Positions 42,230 to 53,235 of a stretch of DNA of 64,000 bases are shown in pieces. The position numbers and the translations under genes are program-made. How positions within the stretch are numbered: the stretch's first letter is position 1; every line of letters starts with the position of its first letter. The stretch spans positions 434,001 through 498,000 of the forward strand of contig CBDFFP010000003.1 of assembly GCA_965246855.1 (NCBI GenBank), read 5' to 3'. The stretch comes from UBA1952 sp965246855 (GTDB lineage: Bacteria; Bacteroidota; Bacteroidia; Chitinophagales; Chitinophagaceae). Under the pieces are notes generated by a model. It did not search any database, had not been told where the DNA came from, and saw nothing but the letters and a program-made list of their open reading frames with translations.

Positions 42230-42411
42230 GGTGTCAGGGCACCTTCGCGGGGTTGCGCTACCACTGCACCACCTGACGCGGGCCTTTCGCGCGCCCGCGC
42301 TACTGCCGCGCCAAGTGTCAGGGCGCTTTCGCTCGGGTGCGCTATCGCCGCGTCGGTTGGCAGGGGGCTTTCGCGCGGGTGCGGCGCGCTGCGGGGTAGT
42401 TGGTTTGGATA
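42230..42411. repeat. Array F: GC-rich units of exactly 42 bp
   Basis: The word (C/T)TTCGC recurs at 42244, 42286, 42328 and 42370, exactly 42 bp apart. Units share GGGC.CTTTCGC.CGGGTGCGCTA and a GTCAGG or GGCAGG boundary. It is about 75 percent GC, far above the flanks. It lies between the divergent DUF6261 and second propeller genes. The surrounding gap (42175-42788) shows no gene. Confidence 0.8.
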
Positions 42412-42533
42412 CTTGTTTTAATTTGAAGGCGCTTTTTCGCCGTGCGGCGTGTAGCTGTTCCCGTTTTTTTGCGGAGAAGGGCCGCGTCTTTGCTTAGAAA
42501 ATCAACTGGCGGGGAAACTATTTTTAGAATTCC

Positions 42534-42562
42534 TTTGATTTCAAAGGCCGGTTATATCTTCG
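42534..42562 (+). promoter_or_regulatory. Possible promoter of the second propeller gene
   Basis: TTTG at 42534-42537, 17 nt, then TATCTTCG at 42555-42562, one mismatch from TAnnTTTG. It would give a leader of about 220 nt. Confidence 0.35.
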
Positions 42563-42788
42563 TCTTCTTTCGGGTTTGGGTTTGGCGCGTTTGTGCAACG
42601 CGGATGATGCGTTTTGGTGTCGGGCAGGGCTTCTCCTTTCTTTTTCTTTTCCCTCCCAGCCAAAAAAGCCTTCTTTCTTCTTTTATTTCTGCGTTCATGT
42701 GGCGCAGCCCCCCAAAGGTGTCCAAAACCTTTGCGTGCTTTTCCTTTCCAAACAATTTCCCCCCTCTTTTTTCTTAAAATCCCCCTTT

Positions 42789-45700
42789 ATGAGAAAACAC
42801 CTACTCCTCCTTTTATGCAGCCTCCTGGTTGCCTGGAACCTCCACGCGCAAAGCGTAGGCTATCAGGACAACTGGCCCAAACCCAATGGAACGATAAGAG
42901 CTATTGTGCGCATTGGGAACACCGTGTATATTGGTGGGCTTTTTAACCGTATAGGCGGGCAAAGCAGAATCGGCCTTGCGGCCATAGATGCCGCCACCGG
43001 TACGCTTACTTCCTGGAATCCGGATGCACATGGCTCTTTACCCGGTACAGATGGCTCTGTATATGCGCTTGCGGTAAGCGGCAGTACGGTGTATGCAGGA
43101 GGAGACTTTACTACCATCGGCGGACAAACCCGACGTAGAATAGCAGCATTGGATGCCAGCACGGGCAACGCTACTTCCTGGAATCCGGGTGCAAATAACT
43201 ATGTATTTGCCCTTGCGGTGAGCGGCAGTACGGTGTATGCAGGGGGAGACTTTGGTTCCATCAGCGGGCAAAGCCGGCGCTACATTGCGGCCATAGATGC
43301 TACCACCGGTACGCTTACTACTTGGAATCCCAATGCAGATGGCATTGTACATGCCCTTGCGGTGAGCGGCAGCACGGTGTATGCAGGCGGACGGTTCAAT
43401 GCCATCGGCGGGCAAAGCAGAAATTATATTGCGGCCATAGATGCCAGCACCGGCTTGGCTACTGGCTGGGACCCCAGTGCAAATCACGCTGTACGTACCC
43501 TTGCCGTAAGCGGCAGTACGGTGTATGCGGGGGGAGACTTTGGTTCCATGGGCGGACAAAGCAGAAATTATATTGCGGCCATAGATGCTACCACCGGTAC
43601 GCCTACTTCCTGGAATCCCAATGCAGGAGGCACAGTATATGCGCTTGCGGTAAGCGGCAGTACGGTGTATGCAGGGGGAGACTTTCAGACAATAGGCGGG
43701 CAAAGCAGGAACTACATTGCGGCGCTGGATGCAAACAGCAACAGTGCTACTTCCTGGAATCCCAATGCAGATCTCTATGTACTTGCCCTTGCGGTGAGCG
43801 GCAGTACGGTGTATGCAGGGGGATCCTTTAGTTCCATGGGGGGCGATGCGACGCGTCATGAATTTATGCCGCTGGATTCTAACTATGTGCCTGCTACCGT
43901 TGCCATTGCGGCTTCTGCTAATCCGGTTTGTGCCGGTGCGTCGGTAACCTTCACCGCCACGCCCACGAACGCCAGCAGCCCCACCTACCAGTGGACGAAG
44001 AACAGCACCGCTATTTCCGGCGCTACGGCAGCTACCTACACCAGCACCACACTGGCGAATAGCGATACTATCCGTTGCCAGATGACCAGCCGCGGCACAA
44101 CGGCAACGTCCAATGCAGTTACGATGACGGTGAACACGCCGACAGCCACCATTACGGCAGGCGGGCCTACCACTTTCTGCGCGGGTAATTCAGTAACGCT
44201 CACGGCCAGCGCGGGTGCTTCTTATTTGTGGAGCAATGGCGCGACGACGCGAGCTATCACGGCTACGGCAGCAGGCAATTACTCTGTAACGGTTACCAAT
44301 GCCAGCGGCTGTTCGGCTACTTCGGCGGCTACGGCGGTAACGGTGAACGCGCTGCCTACTGCTACCGTTACGGCAGGCGGACCAACTACTTTCTGCGCGG
44401 GTAATTCAGTAACGCTCACGGCCAGCGCAGGCGCTTCTTATTTGTGGAGCAATGGCGCGACAACACAAGCCATCAATGCTACGGTGAGCGGCAACTACTC
44501 GGTAACGGTTACCGGAGCCAACGGCTGTTCGGCTACTTCGGCGGCTACGGCGGTAATGGTGAATGCGCTGCCTACTGCTACCGTTACGGCAGGCGGGCCC
44601 ACTACGTTCTGCGCGGGTAATTCGGTAACACTCACGGCCAGCGCAGGCGCTTCTTATTTGTGGAGCAATGGCGCGACAACACAAGCCATCAATGCTACGG
44701 CGAGCGGTAATTACTCCGTAACGGTTACCGGCGCTAACGGCTGCTCGGCTACTTCTACAACTACGGCGGTAACGGTGCATGCCTTGCCGAGCGTTTCTAT
44801 TACGGCAGGCGGGCCAACTACTTTCTGCGCGGGTAATTCGGTAACACTCACGGCCAGTGCAAGTGCTTCTTATTTGTGGAGTAATGGCGCGACGACGCAA
44901 TCTATCACGGCTACGGCAAGCGGGAATTACTCGGTAACGGTTACCAACGCGAATGGCTGTTCAGCTACTTCGGCGGCAACGGCGGTAACGGTGAATCCTT
45001 TACCGGATGCGACGGTTACGGCCAGCGGGCCTACTACTTTTTGCGCCGGTGATTCGGTAATGCTTTCAGCCAGTACGGCGGCAGCTTATCCGACCTACCT
45101 GTGGAGCAATGGAGAGACCACTGAATTTATTACCGCTATGGGCAGTGGCAACTACTCCGTAACAATTACCGATGGCAACAACGGCTGTTCCGCTACTTCT
45201 ACCGCAACGGCGGTTACGGTGAACACATTGCCGGATGCAACGGTTACAGCAAGTGGCCCAACTAGTATTTGTATGGGCGATTCTGTTGTGCTGAGCGTTC
45301 CGGCAGGTGCCTCTTACCAATGGTATAAATTTGACAGCAACTACATCATTGATTATAGTTTTGATTTTCCTACCACGCCATCCGTTACAGTTACAGGAAG
45401 CGGTATATATCTTGTGACGATTAACGATACCAATGGCTGCTCCGCCTTTTCCTTGGCAACAGTGACGGTCAACTCATTGCCTAATGCGACGGTTACGGCA
45501 AATGGGCCTACCACTTTCTGCAATGATGCTAGCGTTGTGCTAATTGCTCCGGCAAGTACTTCTTACCTGTGGAGCAACGGCGCTACCACGCAGGCCATCA
45601 CCGCCAACACTTCCGGCAGCTACTCCGTAACGGTTACCAATGCCAGTGGCTGTTCGGCCACTTTGGCGGCCACGTCTGTAACGGTCAATCCGTTACCGGT

Positions 45701-47705
45701 AGCATCCATCAGCAGTGTACAGAATCCGTTCTGCGCAGGAACAACCGTTGTTTTGAACGCTTCGCCAAGTGGTACAGGATATGCTTATAGCTGGAAGCTG
45801 GGCAGCACAACCCTTTCCGCTACCACATCGCAACTCAACGCTAATGCCGCAGGCAGCTATACCGTTGCGGTAACCGACACTAACGGCTGCGTGGGTACGA
45901 GTGCGGCTCTTGCGCTCACAACCAAAACACCGCCTTCGGCCTTCAACCTGACGGCGGGTGGGGTAACCACGTTCTGCGCGGGCGGCTCGGTAACCTTGTC
46001 TCCTAATATCCCGGCCAGCACTGCCGCTGCTTATTCCACCTATCAGTGGAGCAACAATGGTGTGGCTATAACGGGTGCAACATCGGTAAGCTATCGTGCT
46101 ACGGCTTCCGGCAACTATACCATTGCCCTCTCCGATAACGCAGGCTGCGGCAAAACTTCCGTTGCCCGTGCGGTAACGGTTAATCCGCTGCCGGTTCCTT
46201 CCATCAGCACCCCGCTCAATCCATTCTGTGTGGGCAGCAGTGCTGTTCTGAGTGCTTCGCCTTCTGGCGGTGGTAATGCTTACCGCTGGACGATGGGCAC
46301 AACCGTTCTTTCTTCTACTACCGCTCAACAGACAACTACTGCTGCCGGTAGCTATCAGGTGCGGGTAACAGATCCCAATGGCTGTGTAGGTACAAGTCCT
46401 GCTTTTGCACTCACCACCAAAACACCACCGGCAGTCTTCAACCTGACGGCGGGTGGGGCGACCACGTTCTGCGCGGGCGGCACGGTAACGCTGTCTCCTA
46501 ACCCTTCGGCCAATCTTTCCGGCTTCTCTAATTATCAGTGGAGCAATAACGGAGTGGCTCTTTCCGGTGCAACGGCGTTGAGCTATCCGGCTACGGCTTC
46601 TGGAAGCTATACCATTGCGGTTTCCGACAGCAATGGCTGTGGACGTAGTTCCACCGCCAGAGCGGTTGTGGTAAACGCAAATCCGGTTCCTTCCATCAGC
46701 ACCCCGCTCAATCCATTCTGTGCAGGCAGCAGTGCTGTTTTGAATGCATCTCCCAGTGGCAACGGAAATGCGTATCGCTGGACGATGGGCAGCACTGTAT
46801 TGTCCTCCACTACGGCGCAGCACAGCACCACCACTGTGGGTAGTTACCAAGTTAAAGTAACCGACGCCAACGGCTGTGTAGGCACAAGCCCTGCTTTTGT
46901 TTTAACCACCAAAACACCACCGGCAGTCTTCAACCTGACGGCGGGTGGGGCAACCACGTTCTGCGCGGGCGGCACAGTCACCCTTTCTCCTAACCCTTCG
47001 GCCAATCTTTCCGGCTTCTCTAATTATCAGTGGAGCAATAACGGGGTGGCTATAACAGGTGCAACGGCGCTGAGCTATCCGGCGACTGTTACGGGCAACT
47101 ATACCATTGCGGTTTCTGACAACAATGGCTGTGGACGGACATCAGTTGCCAGAGCCGTTACGGTCAATCCGGCTCCAACGGCCAATATTACTCCGCTTGG
47201 TTCTACCACGATTGGCGCGCGCGGCAGTGTTACCCTACAGGCCGACTCGGCAACAGGCTATACGTACCAGTGGTATAAGAACAACGGCGTGGTGAGCGGT
47301 GCTACGGGCCGCAACTACACCGCCACCAGCGGCGGCAGCTACACGGTGCGGGTAACCAGCGGTGGTTGCACGCAAACATCTTCGGCACTCGTGGTTACGC
47401 AGGCGGCTGCTAAAGAATCGTTGGGCGTTACCTCCGGCGGTTCGGATGCTTTGTTGGGCCAATACTTCTCGTTCTCTGCCTTCCCCAACCCGGCAGGGGA
47501 CAAAGTGATTGTGCGCACTAATGGTGCGGTATCGCAAAGCGCAACGGTTCAGGTGATGACCCTGACGGGCGCGGCGGTAAAAGAAGTAGAGATGCGCGAT
47601 GCACAAACGGAGATAGACCTGAGCGGTCTGGCAACGGGCGTGTATCTGCTGCGCTATAAAGACGCCGAAGGACGTACCGGCATTATACGCCTCGTGAAGC
47701 AATAA
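42789..47705 (+). CDS. T9SS-secreted beta-propeller/Ig-like repeat protein (1,638 aa)
   Basis: This is a paralogue of the 30254-37465 product. The signal peptide MRKHLLLLLCSLLVAWNLHA is followed by SVGYQDNWPKPNGTIRAIV and seven or eight propeller-type repeats to about residue 362. A long series of Ig-like modules follows (about 363-1545), many with PTTFCAGNSVTLTASAGASY and LWSNGATTQAINAT. The C-terminal T9SS sorting domain is at about 1557-1638 (SAFPNPAGDK, GVYLLRYKDAEGRTGIIRLV). An 83-nt stretch (46098-46180) is identical to 35888-35970 in the other giant gene. Surface adhesin or matrix role inferred; no catalytic motif. Confidence 0.92.
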   Translation: MRKHLLLLLCSLLVAWNLHAQSVGYQDNWPKPNGTIRAIVRIGNTVYIGGLFNRIGGQSRIGLAAIDAATGTLTSWNPDAHGSLPGTDGSVYALAVSGSTVYAGGDFTTIGGQTRRRIAALDASTGNATSWNPGANNYVFALAVSGSTVYAGGDFGSISGQSRRYIAAIDATTGTLTTWNPNADGIVHALAVSGSTVYAGGRFNAIGGQSRNYIAAIDASTGLATGWDPSANHAVRTLAVSGSTVYAGGDFGSMGGQSRNYIAAIDATTGTPTSWNPNAGGTVYALAVSGSTVYAGGDFQTIGGQSRNYIAALDANSNSATSWNPNADLYVLALAVSGSTVYAGGSFSSMGGDATRHEFMPLDSNYVPATVAIAASANPVCAGASVTFTATPTNASSPTYQWTKNSTAISGATAATYTSTTLANSDTIRCQMTSRGTTATSNAVTMTVNTPTATITAGGPTTFCAGNSVTLTASAGASYLWSNGATTRAITATAAGNYSVTVTNASGCSATSAATAVTVNALPTATVTAGGPTTFCAGNSVTLTASAGASYLWSNGATTQAINATVSGNYSVTVTGANGCSATSAATAVMVNALPTATVTAGGPTTFCAGNSVTLTASAGASYLWSNGATTQAINATASGNYSVTVTGANGCSATSTTTAVTVHALPSVSITAGGPTTFCAGNSVTLTASASASYLWSNGATTQSITATASGNYSVTVTNANGCSATSAATAVTVNPLPDATVTASGPTTFCAGDSVMLSASTAAAYPTYLWSNGETTEFITAMGSGNYSVTITDGNNGCSATSTATAVTVNTLPDATVTASGPTSICMGDSVVLSVPAGASYQWYKFDSNYIIDYSFDFPTTPSVTVTGSGIYLVTINDTNGCSAFSLATVTVNSLPNATVTANGPTTFCNDASVVLIAPASTSYLWSNGATTQAITANTSGSYSVTVTNASGCSATLAATSVTVNPLPVASISSVQNPFCAGTTVVLNASPSGTGYAYSWKLGSTTLSATTSQLNANAAGSYTVAVTDTNGCVGTSAALALTTKTPPSAFNLTAGGVTTFCAGGSVTLSPNIPASTAAAYSTYQWSNNGVAITGATSVSYRATASGNYTIALSDNAGCGKTSVARAVTVNPLPVPSISTPLNPFCVGSSAVLSASPSGGGNAYRWTMGTTVLSSTTAQQTTTAAGSYQVRVTDPNGCVGTSPAFALTTKTPPAVFNLTAGGATTFCAGGTVTLSPNPSANLSGFSNYQWSNNGVALSGATALSYPATASGSYTIAVSDSNGCGRSSTARAVVVNANPVPSISTPLNPFCAGSSAVLNASPSGNGNAYRWTMGSTVLSSTTAQHSTTTVGSYQVKVTDANGCVGTSPAFVLTTKTPPAVFNLTAGGATTFCAGGTVTLSPNPSANLSGFSNYQWSNNGVAITGATALSYPATVTGNYTIAVSDNNGCGRTSVARAVTVNPAPTANITPLGSTTIGARGSVTLQADSATGYTYQWYKNNGVVSGATGRNYTATSGGSYTVRVTSGGCTQTSSALVVTQAAAKESLGVTSGGSDALLGQYFSFSAFPNPAGDKVIVRTNGAVSQSATVQVMTLTGAAVKEVEMRDAQTEIDLSGLATGVYLLRYKDAEGRTGIIRLVKQ

Positions 47706-47725
47706 GGAATAAGGTTCGGTAAGAG

Positions 47726-47760
47726 GAAAGCCAGTGGAAAATGTTTTTCACTGGCTTTTC
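47726..47760 (+). terminator. Terminator of the second propeller gene
   Basis: GAAAGCCAGTGGAAAA-TG-TTTTTCACTGGCTTTTC stem, 20 bp after the stop. Confidence 0.85.
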
Positions 47761-47939
47761 TGTTGCCAACTTCAACCCACCAGATGACCAATAGGCTATT
47801 GGATTGGACAGAAAATTCGGGAAGAAGGAACGTTGCCCAGCACAAGACCAGAGAATCCCTTTGGGTCTTTTACCTACTAAAAGAAATCCAAAAACCGCGC
47901 AGAGTGGTATATCTTTAGTTGCCCTAAAAATACGCGTTT

Positions 47940-50900
47940 ATGTTCCCAAAATTTACCCGCCTTCTTCTTTGCTGCCTGTTATCTGTTTCCGCATTTGCGC
48001 AGCAGTCAGAAGCCCCGCAGGTGCTGCTCCAATCCGGTGCGGTAACGCTGGAACGCTACGAAGACTTCGCCGCGAAGCGGGGAAAAGCCGCCGCCGACTG
48101 GAGCCTCTGGCTCGTGCAATGGGCAGAACTGCAAAGTATTTCTACCACAACACTCGCGGAAGCCGGCTTTACACGGGTAGGAAATTTCAGCGGAAATGTT
48201 ATGCTGCTTTACGGCGCAAACGGCGCTTCTTTTCCGCAGCTCCACGCACGGTTTCCCATAAAAGCACTCACCGCTTTTCTGCCTCAATGGAAAGCTTCTT
48301 CCGAATGGCTGGCGACGGTTTCAGGCCGGGAGAAAATCATTCTTTCCTTTCCCCCAAATCTTCTTCCCAAAGAAATCGCCGCTAACCTGACCGCACTTGG
48401 CGCGACGGACGTTACGCCGGGGCCGGCAAAAGGAACGCTTTTGTGCTACGCAGATGCCTCGCAGGTGCGCAAAATTTTGGCTTTGCCGTTTATCCTGAGT
48501 GCAGGGCCGGCAGCCCATATTTCACCTCTCAACAACGATGATCGTGGCTACTCCGGCGCGGCGGTTTTGAGCCAGAGCGCAGCTACCAATCCGCAGGGAA
48601 TCGGCCTTTCAGGAAAGAATGTTGTAGTAGGCGTGGGCGACCAATCCTCGCCGCTGACACACGTGGATCTGGCGGAGAAAACAACCAATTTCCACCCCGG
48701 GATTCCCTTTAATCATGGCACACACGTGAGCGGAACCATCGCGGGCAGCGGCATTATAGACCCGCAGGGGCGCGGCATGGCCCCCGGCGCGTCGCTGCTT
48801 TCCATCGAGTATGATTACGTGCTGCAAAAGACGCCCCAGTTCCGGCAGTCTTACGGCATGAACATCACCAACAATTCTTACTCCGCCATCGCGGGGCAGT
48901 GCTCCAACGCCGGTGTGTACGACATTTATACCCAGGCCTTAGACCAGCTTTGCCGGGATGTTCCCGACGTGCTGCATGTGTTTGCTGCCGGGAATGACGG
49001 CAACCTGCAATGCCTGCCCAATCCGGGTTTTGGAAATGTGGTGGGAACCTATCAACCAGCGAAAAACATTCTGGTAGTGGGCAATGTGCAGAAGGACATG
49101 AAGGTGCGCACCACCTCTTCCAAAGGCCCCGTACGCGACGGGCGCTTGAAGCCGGAAATCTGCGCGTTCGGTACTTCGGTCTATTCCACATACATCAACA
49201 ACACCTACGCCCCAACTACCGGAACGAGCATGGCTTCACCGGCCATTGCCGGAGCAGCAGCGTTGCTCACCGAGCGGTATAAAACCCTGCATGGAAACAT
49301 GCTTCCGCAAGCGGTTTTGCTTAAAGGACTCCTGACGGGCTGCGCCGATGATCTGGGAAATTTTGGGCCAGATTATAAGTATGGATTCGGGATGTTCAAC
49401 CTGCTGCGCGCGGTGGACGCGTTGAACCAGAACCGCTATACCAGCCGTTCTATTACGCCCGCGCAAACGAGTTTTTCTACGACCATCTCCATTCCTGCCG
49501 GGCTTTCAAACGCCAAGATTCTTTTGGTGTGGAGCGATGTAGCTGCCGCGCCATCAGCAGGCAGAAACCTTATCAACGACCTTGACCTCACGGTTACCGA
49601 CCCGGCTGGAAATATCATCCGCTCGCTCGTACTGAATCCGGCACAACCCGGCGCGCTCGCGCAGCCCGGAACGGATACGCTGAACAACATAGAGCAGGTG
49701 GTTATCTCCAACCCGATTCCCGGAAGTTATACGGTTCAGGTATCAGGTACTTCGCTTTCCGGCGACACGGTAAACGCGGTGGTAGTGTATGATTTCGTCG
49801 CGCCGGGCATCCGGCTTCAACAGCCCACATTGGGTGTGCCAGTAGCAGCGGGAAAGCTTCTGAACATTTTCTGGGAATCGCCGGAGCGGAATGGGCCTTT
49901 TACGCTGGAATACAGCACCGACAACGGCGGAAGCTGGAATAGTATTGGCACCGCGACAGACTCCCAAAGGGCGTTTGCATGGACGGTTCCGGTGCTGAAT
50001 ACGGAGCAGGCGCGCGTGCGTATTACGCGGGGCAGCGACGTGAGTGATGTGGGGCCGATTGTGATAAATCAGCCGCCGGTGGTGACACGCAACGCAAGTC
50101 AGTGTCCGGGTTACTTCAACATCGATTGGACGGCAGTTCCCAACGCCACGGGCTACGAGATTTTGCAGAAGAAAGGAATTGACATGAGGCCTGTGGATAC
50201 CGTTACGGCAACAACCTACACGCTGGGCGGACTGCCTTACGGACAGATGCAATACCTCGCCGTGCGCCCCTTTATTAATGGGCAACCGGGGTATAGAAGT
50301 CTGGCCGTTTTTCAATCACCTGATACGGCGCGAAACTGCGGCACTTTTGCTACCAATGACCTTGCCATTCAAAACGTCGTTACGCCTACGGCGGGCCGCG
50401 CGCTCACCAGCACGGCTTACAGCGTTGCGCAGCAGATAAAGATTGCGGTGCGTAACAACGGGCCGGTAGATGCGAACTATCAAATCAGCTATCGCTTTGG
50501 GAATGGCGTGCGGCAAATGAGTGCACAAAAAACAGTGCTGGCGACGATGGCAGATACAATTCTGCTGTCTCCCCAAAATCTGTCTGCGGTAGGAAACTAC
50601 GCTTTTGATGCAGCTGTGGTGAACCTCAGCGGCACCGACCCGGTGCGTTCCAACGACACAATAAAAACCGCTTTCCGCCAACTGCCGAATGCGCCGGTGA
50701 ATTTGGCGATGGGCTATAAAGGCGATTTTGAAAACAGTCCGCGAATCACGCTGACGCGCGACAGCATTGGGCTGTTTGACAGCAGCCGTTGGGACTATAC
50801 CAAGCGGGCTTTTGGAAGGATGCGCAGCTTTATCGACACCACGATTGTGATTAACGGAAACCGCTCCATCAGTCTGGATGCCGACCGCTTCTTTGTTTCC

Positions 50901-53234
50901 TCTCAAAGCCTTTTTGGCGGGACGTTCAACCTCGCGGGCTTTGACGTACAGAACACCGAAGTGCGGGCAGAGTTTAAGTATATGGAACACGGTCTGACGC
51001 AATATCCCGACAGCAACGGCGCGTTTATCCGCGGCTCCGACACGAGCGCTTGGGTTCCGCTTTATGTTTTTGATACCTCGTTGCAAAAAGGTGTGCGGCG
51101 CACGACGGGTTCTATTTCCGTCACTGATATTTTGCGCAGCAACGGGCAGCGATTGAGCAGTAGTGCGCAGGTGCTGTTTATGCAGAAAGACACGACGGTG
51201 ATTGTGACTTCCGACTATGGCACGGGCTATACGGTGGACGATTTACAGCTCTACACGCTGGGCAACGACATTGCGCTCCTCCGTATTGATTCCCCGCGCG
51301 CCTCCGGCTGCGGCATTGACCCGAACGGGCGGCTGACGGTTACCATTGCCAACGGAACCTACGGCCCGCAGTACAATGTGCCGGTCTCGTATCAGTTGGA
51401 CGGCGGGCCGGTTTTTACGGACTTCATTCCCTTCTTTGGCGCTAAAGACACACTGCAACACACCTTTCCCCAAAGCCTCCAAATACGCGATTTTGCGCCG
51501 CACCGTATAGACGTTTGGGTGAGCTACGCGCCGGATGTGTACCGGCAAAATGATAGCCTTCTGGCCTTTATCTTCCAGCAACAGACACTGGTGGAAAACT
51601 TTCCGTACCTGCAAAATTTTGAAGCCGGGCCGGGTAGTTGGTATGCGGATGGAAGCAACAATTCATGGGCTTGGGGAATGCCGCAAAGTCCGAACATCAA
51701 GACCGCCGCAAGCGGCACGAAGGTGTGGAAGACAAACCTTCAGGGCAGTTACAATAACAACGAGAAATCCTTCCTTTACTCGCCTTGTTTTGACATTTCG
51801 CGCATGACAAGTCCGCGCCTCAGTCTGAGCCTTGCTTACGACCTGGAAAACTGCGGCACCATGCTTTGCGATGCGGCTTTTGTGGAGTGGACAACGGACA
51901 GCAAAACGTGGACGCGGCTGGGCCTTTCGGTGGAAGGATTCAACTGGTACGACAGCCTGCAATACCGCGCGTGGACAGGCAGCGACCAATACCGCTGGCG
52001 CGTGGCAACGATTAACCTTCCAACGGGTCAAACTGCGCCTATCCGGTTGCGCTTCGGAATGCAGTCGGACGGCGGCGCGACGCGGGAAGGCATTGCGGTG
52101 GACGACATCCATATCTATGATTACGAAGGGCCGGTTTTCAGCGGCGCTTTTGCAGCGGGTGAGCAAGGAATTGACGCAGCGCAAACAGCGGTGGACTTCC
52201 GGCAGGACGGGGTGATTTTCGCGCGCATCAACAACAACGGACAGGCTTTGGGAACAACTACGGTGCGCGATTACAAACAGGCGCAGTCGGTGGATTCTTC
52301 TTACACCCGGCAACTTTTGCTGCCCCGGAATTTTGTGCTGCAAACTCAAAACGCGCTTTCTGATTCGCTCTCAACAGCGTTCTATATCACCGATGCCGAC
52401 GTTCTTAAATTGCTTGCAGATGCGGCGCTTTGTCCGGAATGCCCAACAGCGCCGGATGCGTATCGGTTGGGAATGCTGACGTACACGGATACCTCGCGCT
52501 CAACGCGCACAACAGCAGACAGTTCTATCCGGAACAACGACTTTGGAAGCACTTCCTTCCGACCTTTTTCCGCGATTATGTGGGTGCCTTACGACAGCGG
52601 ATACATCGCGCGGACGAAGCTGCGAAACAGCGGCGAAGTGTGGTTCACGGCGGGCAGCAGACCTTATTCTTACAAAGCCGACGATCTCACGCTTGCCTTT
52701 GATGCGCGCCGCAAAGACGCCACGACAGTCTCGTTAGAGATAAACGCTTTTGACGACGCCAACGTGGCCCGCTACGAGATTTACCGCTCCGTTTTGGGCA
52801 AGACACCGCTGGAAAAAATAAGCGAAACCACTGCCCGGAATCTGCGCGACACCACAGTTTACGTGAGTGAAGACACGCCGCCCGCTACCGACGGCGACAC
52901 GGTTCGGTATCAGGTGCAGTGGATTGGAAAGGAGAACGGACTGCGCTTTTACGGCCCGTTACGGCAACTTGTATGGCTCCCGGACGGTACCTTCCAACTC
53001 TATCCGAATCCCGCGCCGGACGGGCAGTTTACGCTGCAATACACCGCGCCCGCTTATTCGCCGCTGCACATTCGCCTGACGGATATTATGGGTCGCACAC
53101 TTTATGAGGACACGATTATCTTCTCCGGGTTCCAGAACCGCTTTATGCTGCCGGTGAACCTGCGCGCGGGTGTGTATTTCCTCAGCACAGAACTGAACGG
53201 AAAGAAGCGGTTGGAGAAGGTAGTGGCTCTTTAG
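47940..53234 (+). CDS. Large T9SS-secreted subtilisin-family (S8) protease (1,764 aa)
   Basis: After the signal peptide (MFPKFTRLLLCCLLSVSAFA) comes an N-terminal region of about 190 residues, probably a prodomain. The S8 catalytic domain has an intact triad: Asp234 in VVVGVGDQSSPLTHVDL, His262 in NHGTHVSGTIAG and Ser430 in GTSMASPAIAG. The C-terminal portion carries a P-domain-like region, an Ig/FN-like segment, a CARDB-like domain (NDLAIQNVVTP, near 805), a MAM-like jelly roll (about 1215-1410, NSWAWGMPQSPNI and SLAYDLENCGTMLC), and a T9SS sorting domain (about 1683-1764, FQLYPNPAPDGQF to RLEKVVAL). That sorting domain differs from those of its three neighbours. Inferred extracellular protease. 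Confidence 0.93.
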   Translation: MFPKFTRLLLCCLLSVSAFAQQSEAPQVLLQSGAVTLERYEDFAAKRGKAAADWSLWLVQWAELQSISTTTLAEAGFTRVGNFSGNVMLLYGANGASFPQLHARFPIKALTAFLPQWKASSEWLATVSGREKIILSFPPNLLPKEIAANLTALGATDVTPGPAKGTLLCYADASQVRKILALPFILSAGPAAHISPLNNDDRGYSGAAVLSQSAATNPQGIGLSGKNVVVGVGDQSSPLTHVDLAEKTTNFHPGIPFNHGTHVSGTIAGSGIIDPQGRGMAPGASLLSIEYDYVLQKTPQFRQSYGMNITNNSYSAIAGQCSNAGVYDIYTQALDQLCRDVPDVLHVFAAGNDGNLQCLPNPGFGNVVGTYQPAKNILVVGNVQKDMKVRTTSSKGPVRDGRLKPEICAFGTSVYSTYINNTYAPTTGTSMASPAIAGAAALLTERYKTLHGNMLPQAVLLKGLLTGCADDLGNFGPDYKYGFGMFNLLRAVDALNQNRYTSRSITPAQTSFSTTISIPAGLSNAKILLVWSDVAAAPSAGRNLINDLDLTVTDPAGNIIRSLVLNPAQPGALAQPGTDTLNNIEQVVISNPIPGSYTVQVSGTSLSGDTVNAVVVYDFVAPGIRLQQPTLGVPVAAGKLLNIFWESPERNGPFTLEYSTDNGGSWNSIGTATDSQRAFAWTVPVLNTEQARVRITRGSDVSDVGPIVINQPPVVTRNASQCPGYFNIDWTAVPNATGYEILQKKGIDMRPVDTVTATTYTLGGLPYGQMQYLAVRPFINGQPGYRSLAVFQSPDTARNCGTFATNDLAIQNVVTPTAGRALTSTAYSVAQQIKIAVRNNGPVDANYQISYRFGNGVRQMSAQKTVLATMADTILLSPQNLSAVGNYAFDAAVVNLSGTDPVRSNDTIKTAFRQLPNAPVNLAMGYKGDFENSPRITLTRDSIGLFDSSRWDYTKRAFGRMRSFIDTTIVINGNRSISLDADRFFVSSQSLFGGTFNLAGFDVQNTEVRAEFKYMEHGLTQYPDSNGAFIRGSDTSAWVPLYVFDTSLQKGVRRTTGSISVTDILRSNGQRLSSSAQVLFMQKDTTVIVTSDYGTGYTVDDLQLYTLGNDIALLRIDSPRASGCGIDPNGRLTVTIANGTYGPQYNVPVSYQLDGGPVFTDFIPFFGAKDTLQHTFPQSLQIRDFAPHRIDVWVSYAPDVYRQNDSLLAFIFQQQTLVENFPYLQNFEAGPGSWYADGSNNSWAWGMPQSPNIKTAASGTKVWKTNLQGSYNNNEKSFLYSPCFDISRMTSPRLSLSLAYDLENCGTMLCDAAFVEWTTDSKTWTRLGLSVEGFNWYDSLQYRAWTGSDQYRWRVATINLPTGQTAPIRLRFGMQSDGGATREGIAVDDIHIYDYEGPVFSGAFAAGEQGIDAAQTAVDFRQDGVIFARINNNGQALGTTTVRDYKQAQSVDSSYTRQLLLPRNFVLQTQNALSDSLSTAFYITDADVLKLLADAALCPECPTAPDAYRLGMLTYTDTSRSTRTTADSSIRNNDFGSTSFRPFSAIMWVPYDSGYIARTKLRNSGEVWFTAGSRPYSYKADDLTLAFDARRKDATTVSLEINAFDDANVARYEIYRSVLGKTPLEKISETTARNLRDTTVYVSEDTPPATDGDTVRYQVQWIGKENGLRFYGPLRQLVWLPDGTFQLYPNPAPDGQFTLQYTAPAYSPLHIRLTDIMGRTLYEDTIIFSGFQNRFMLPVNLRAGVYFLSTELNGKKRLEKVVAL

Positions 53235-53235
53235 G

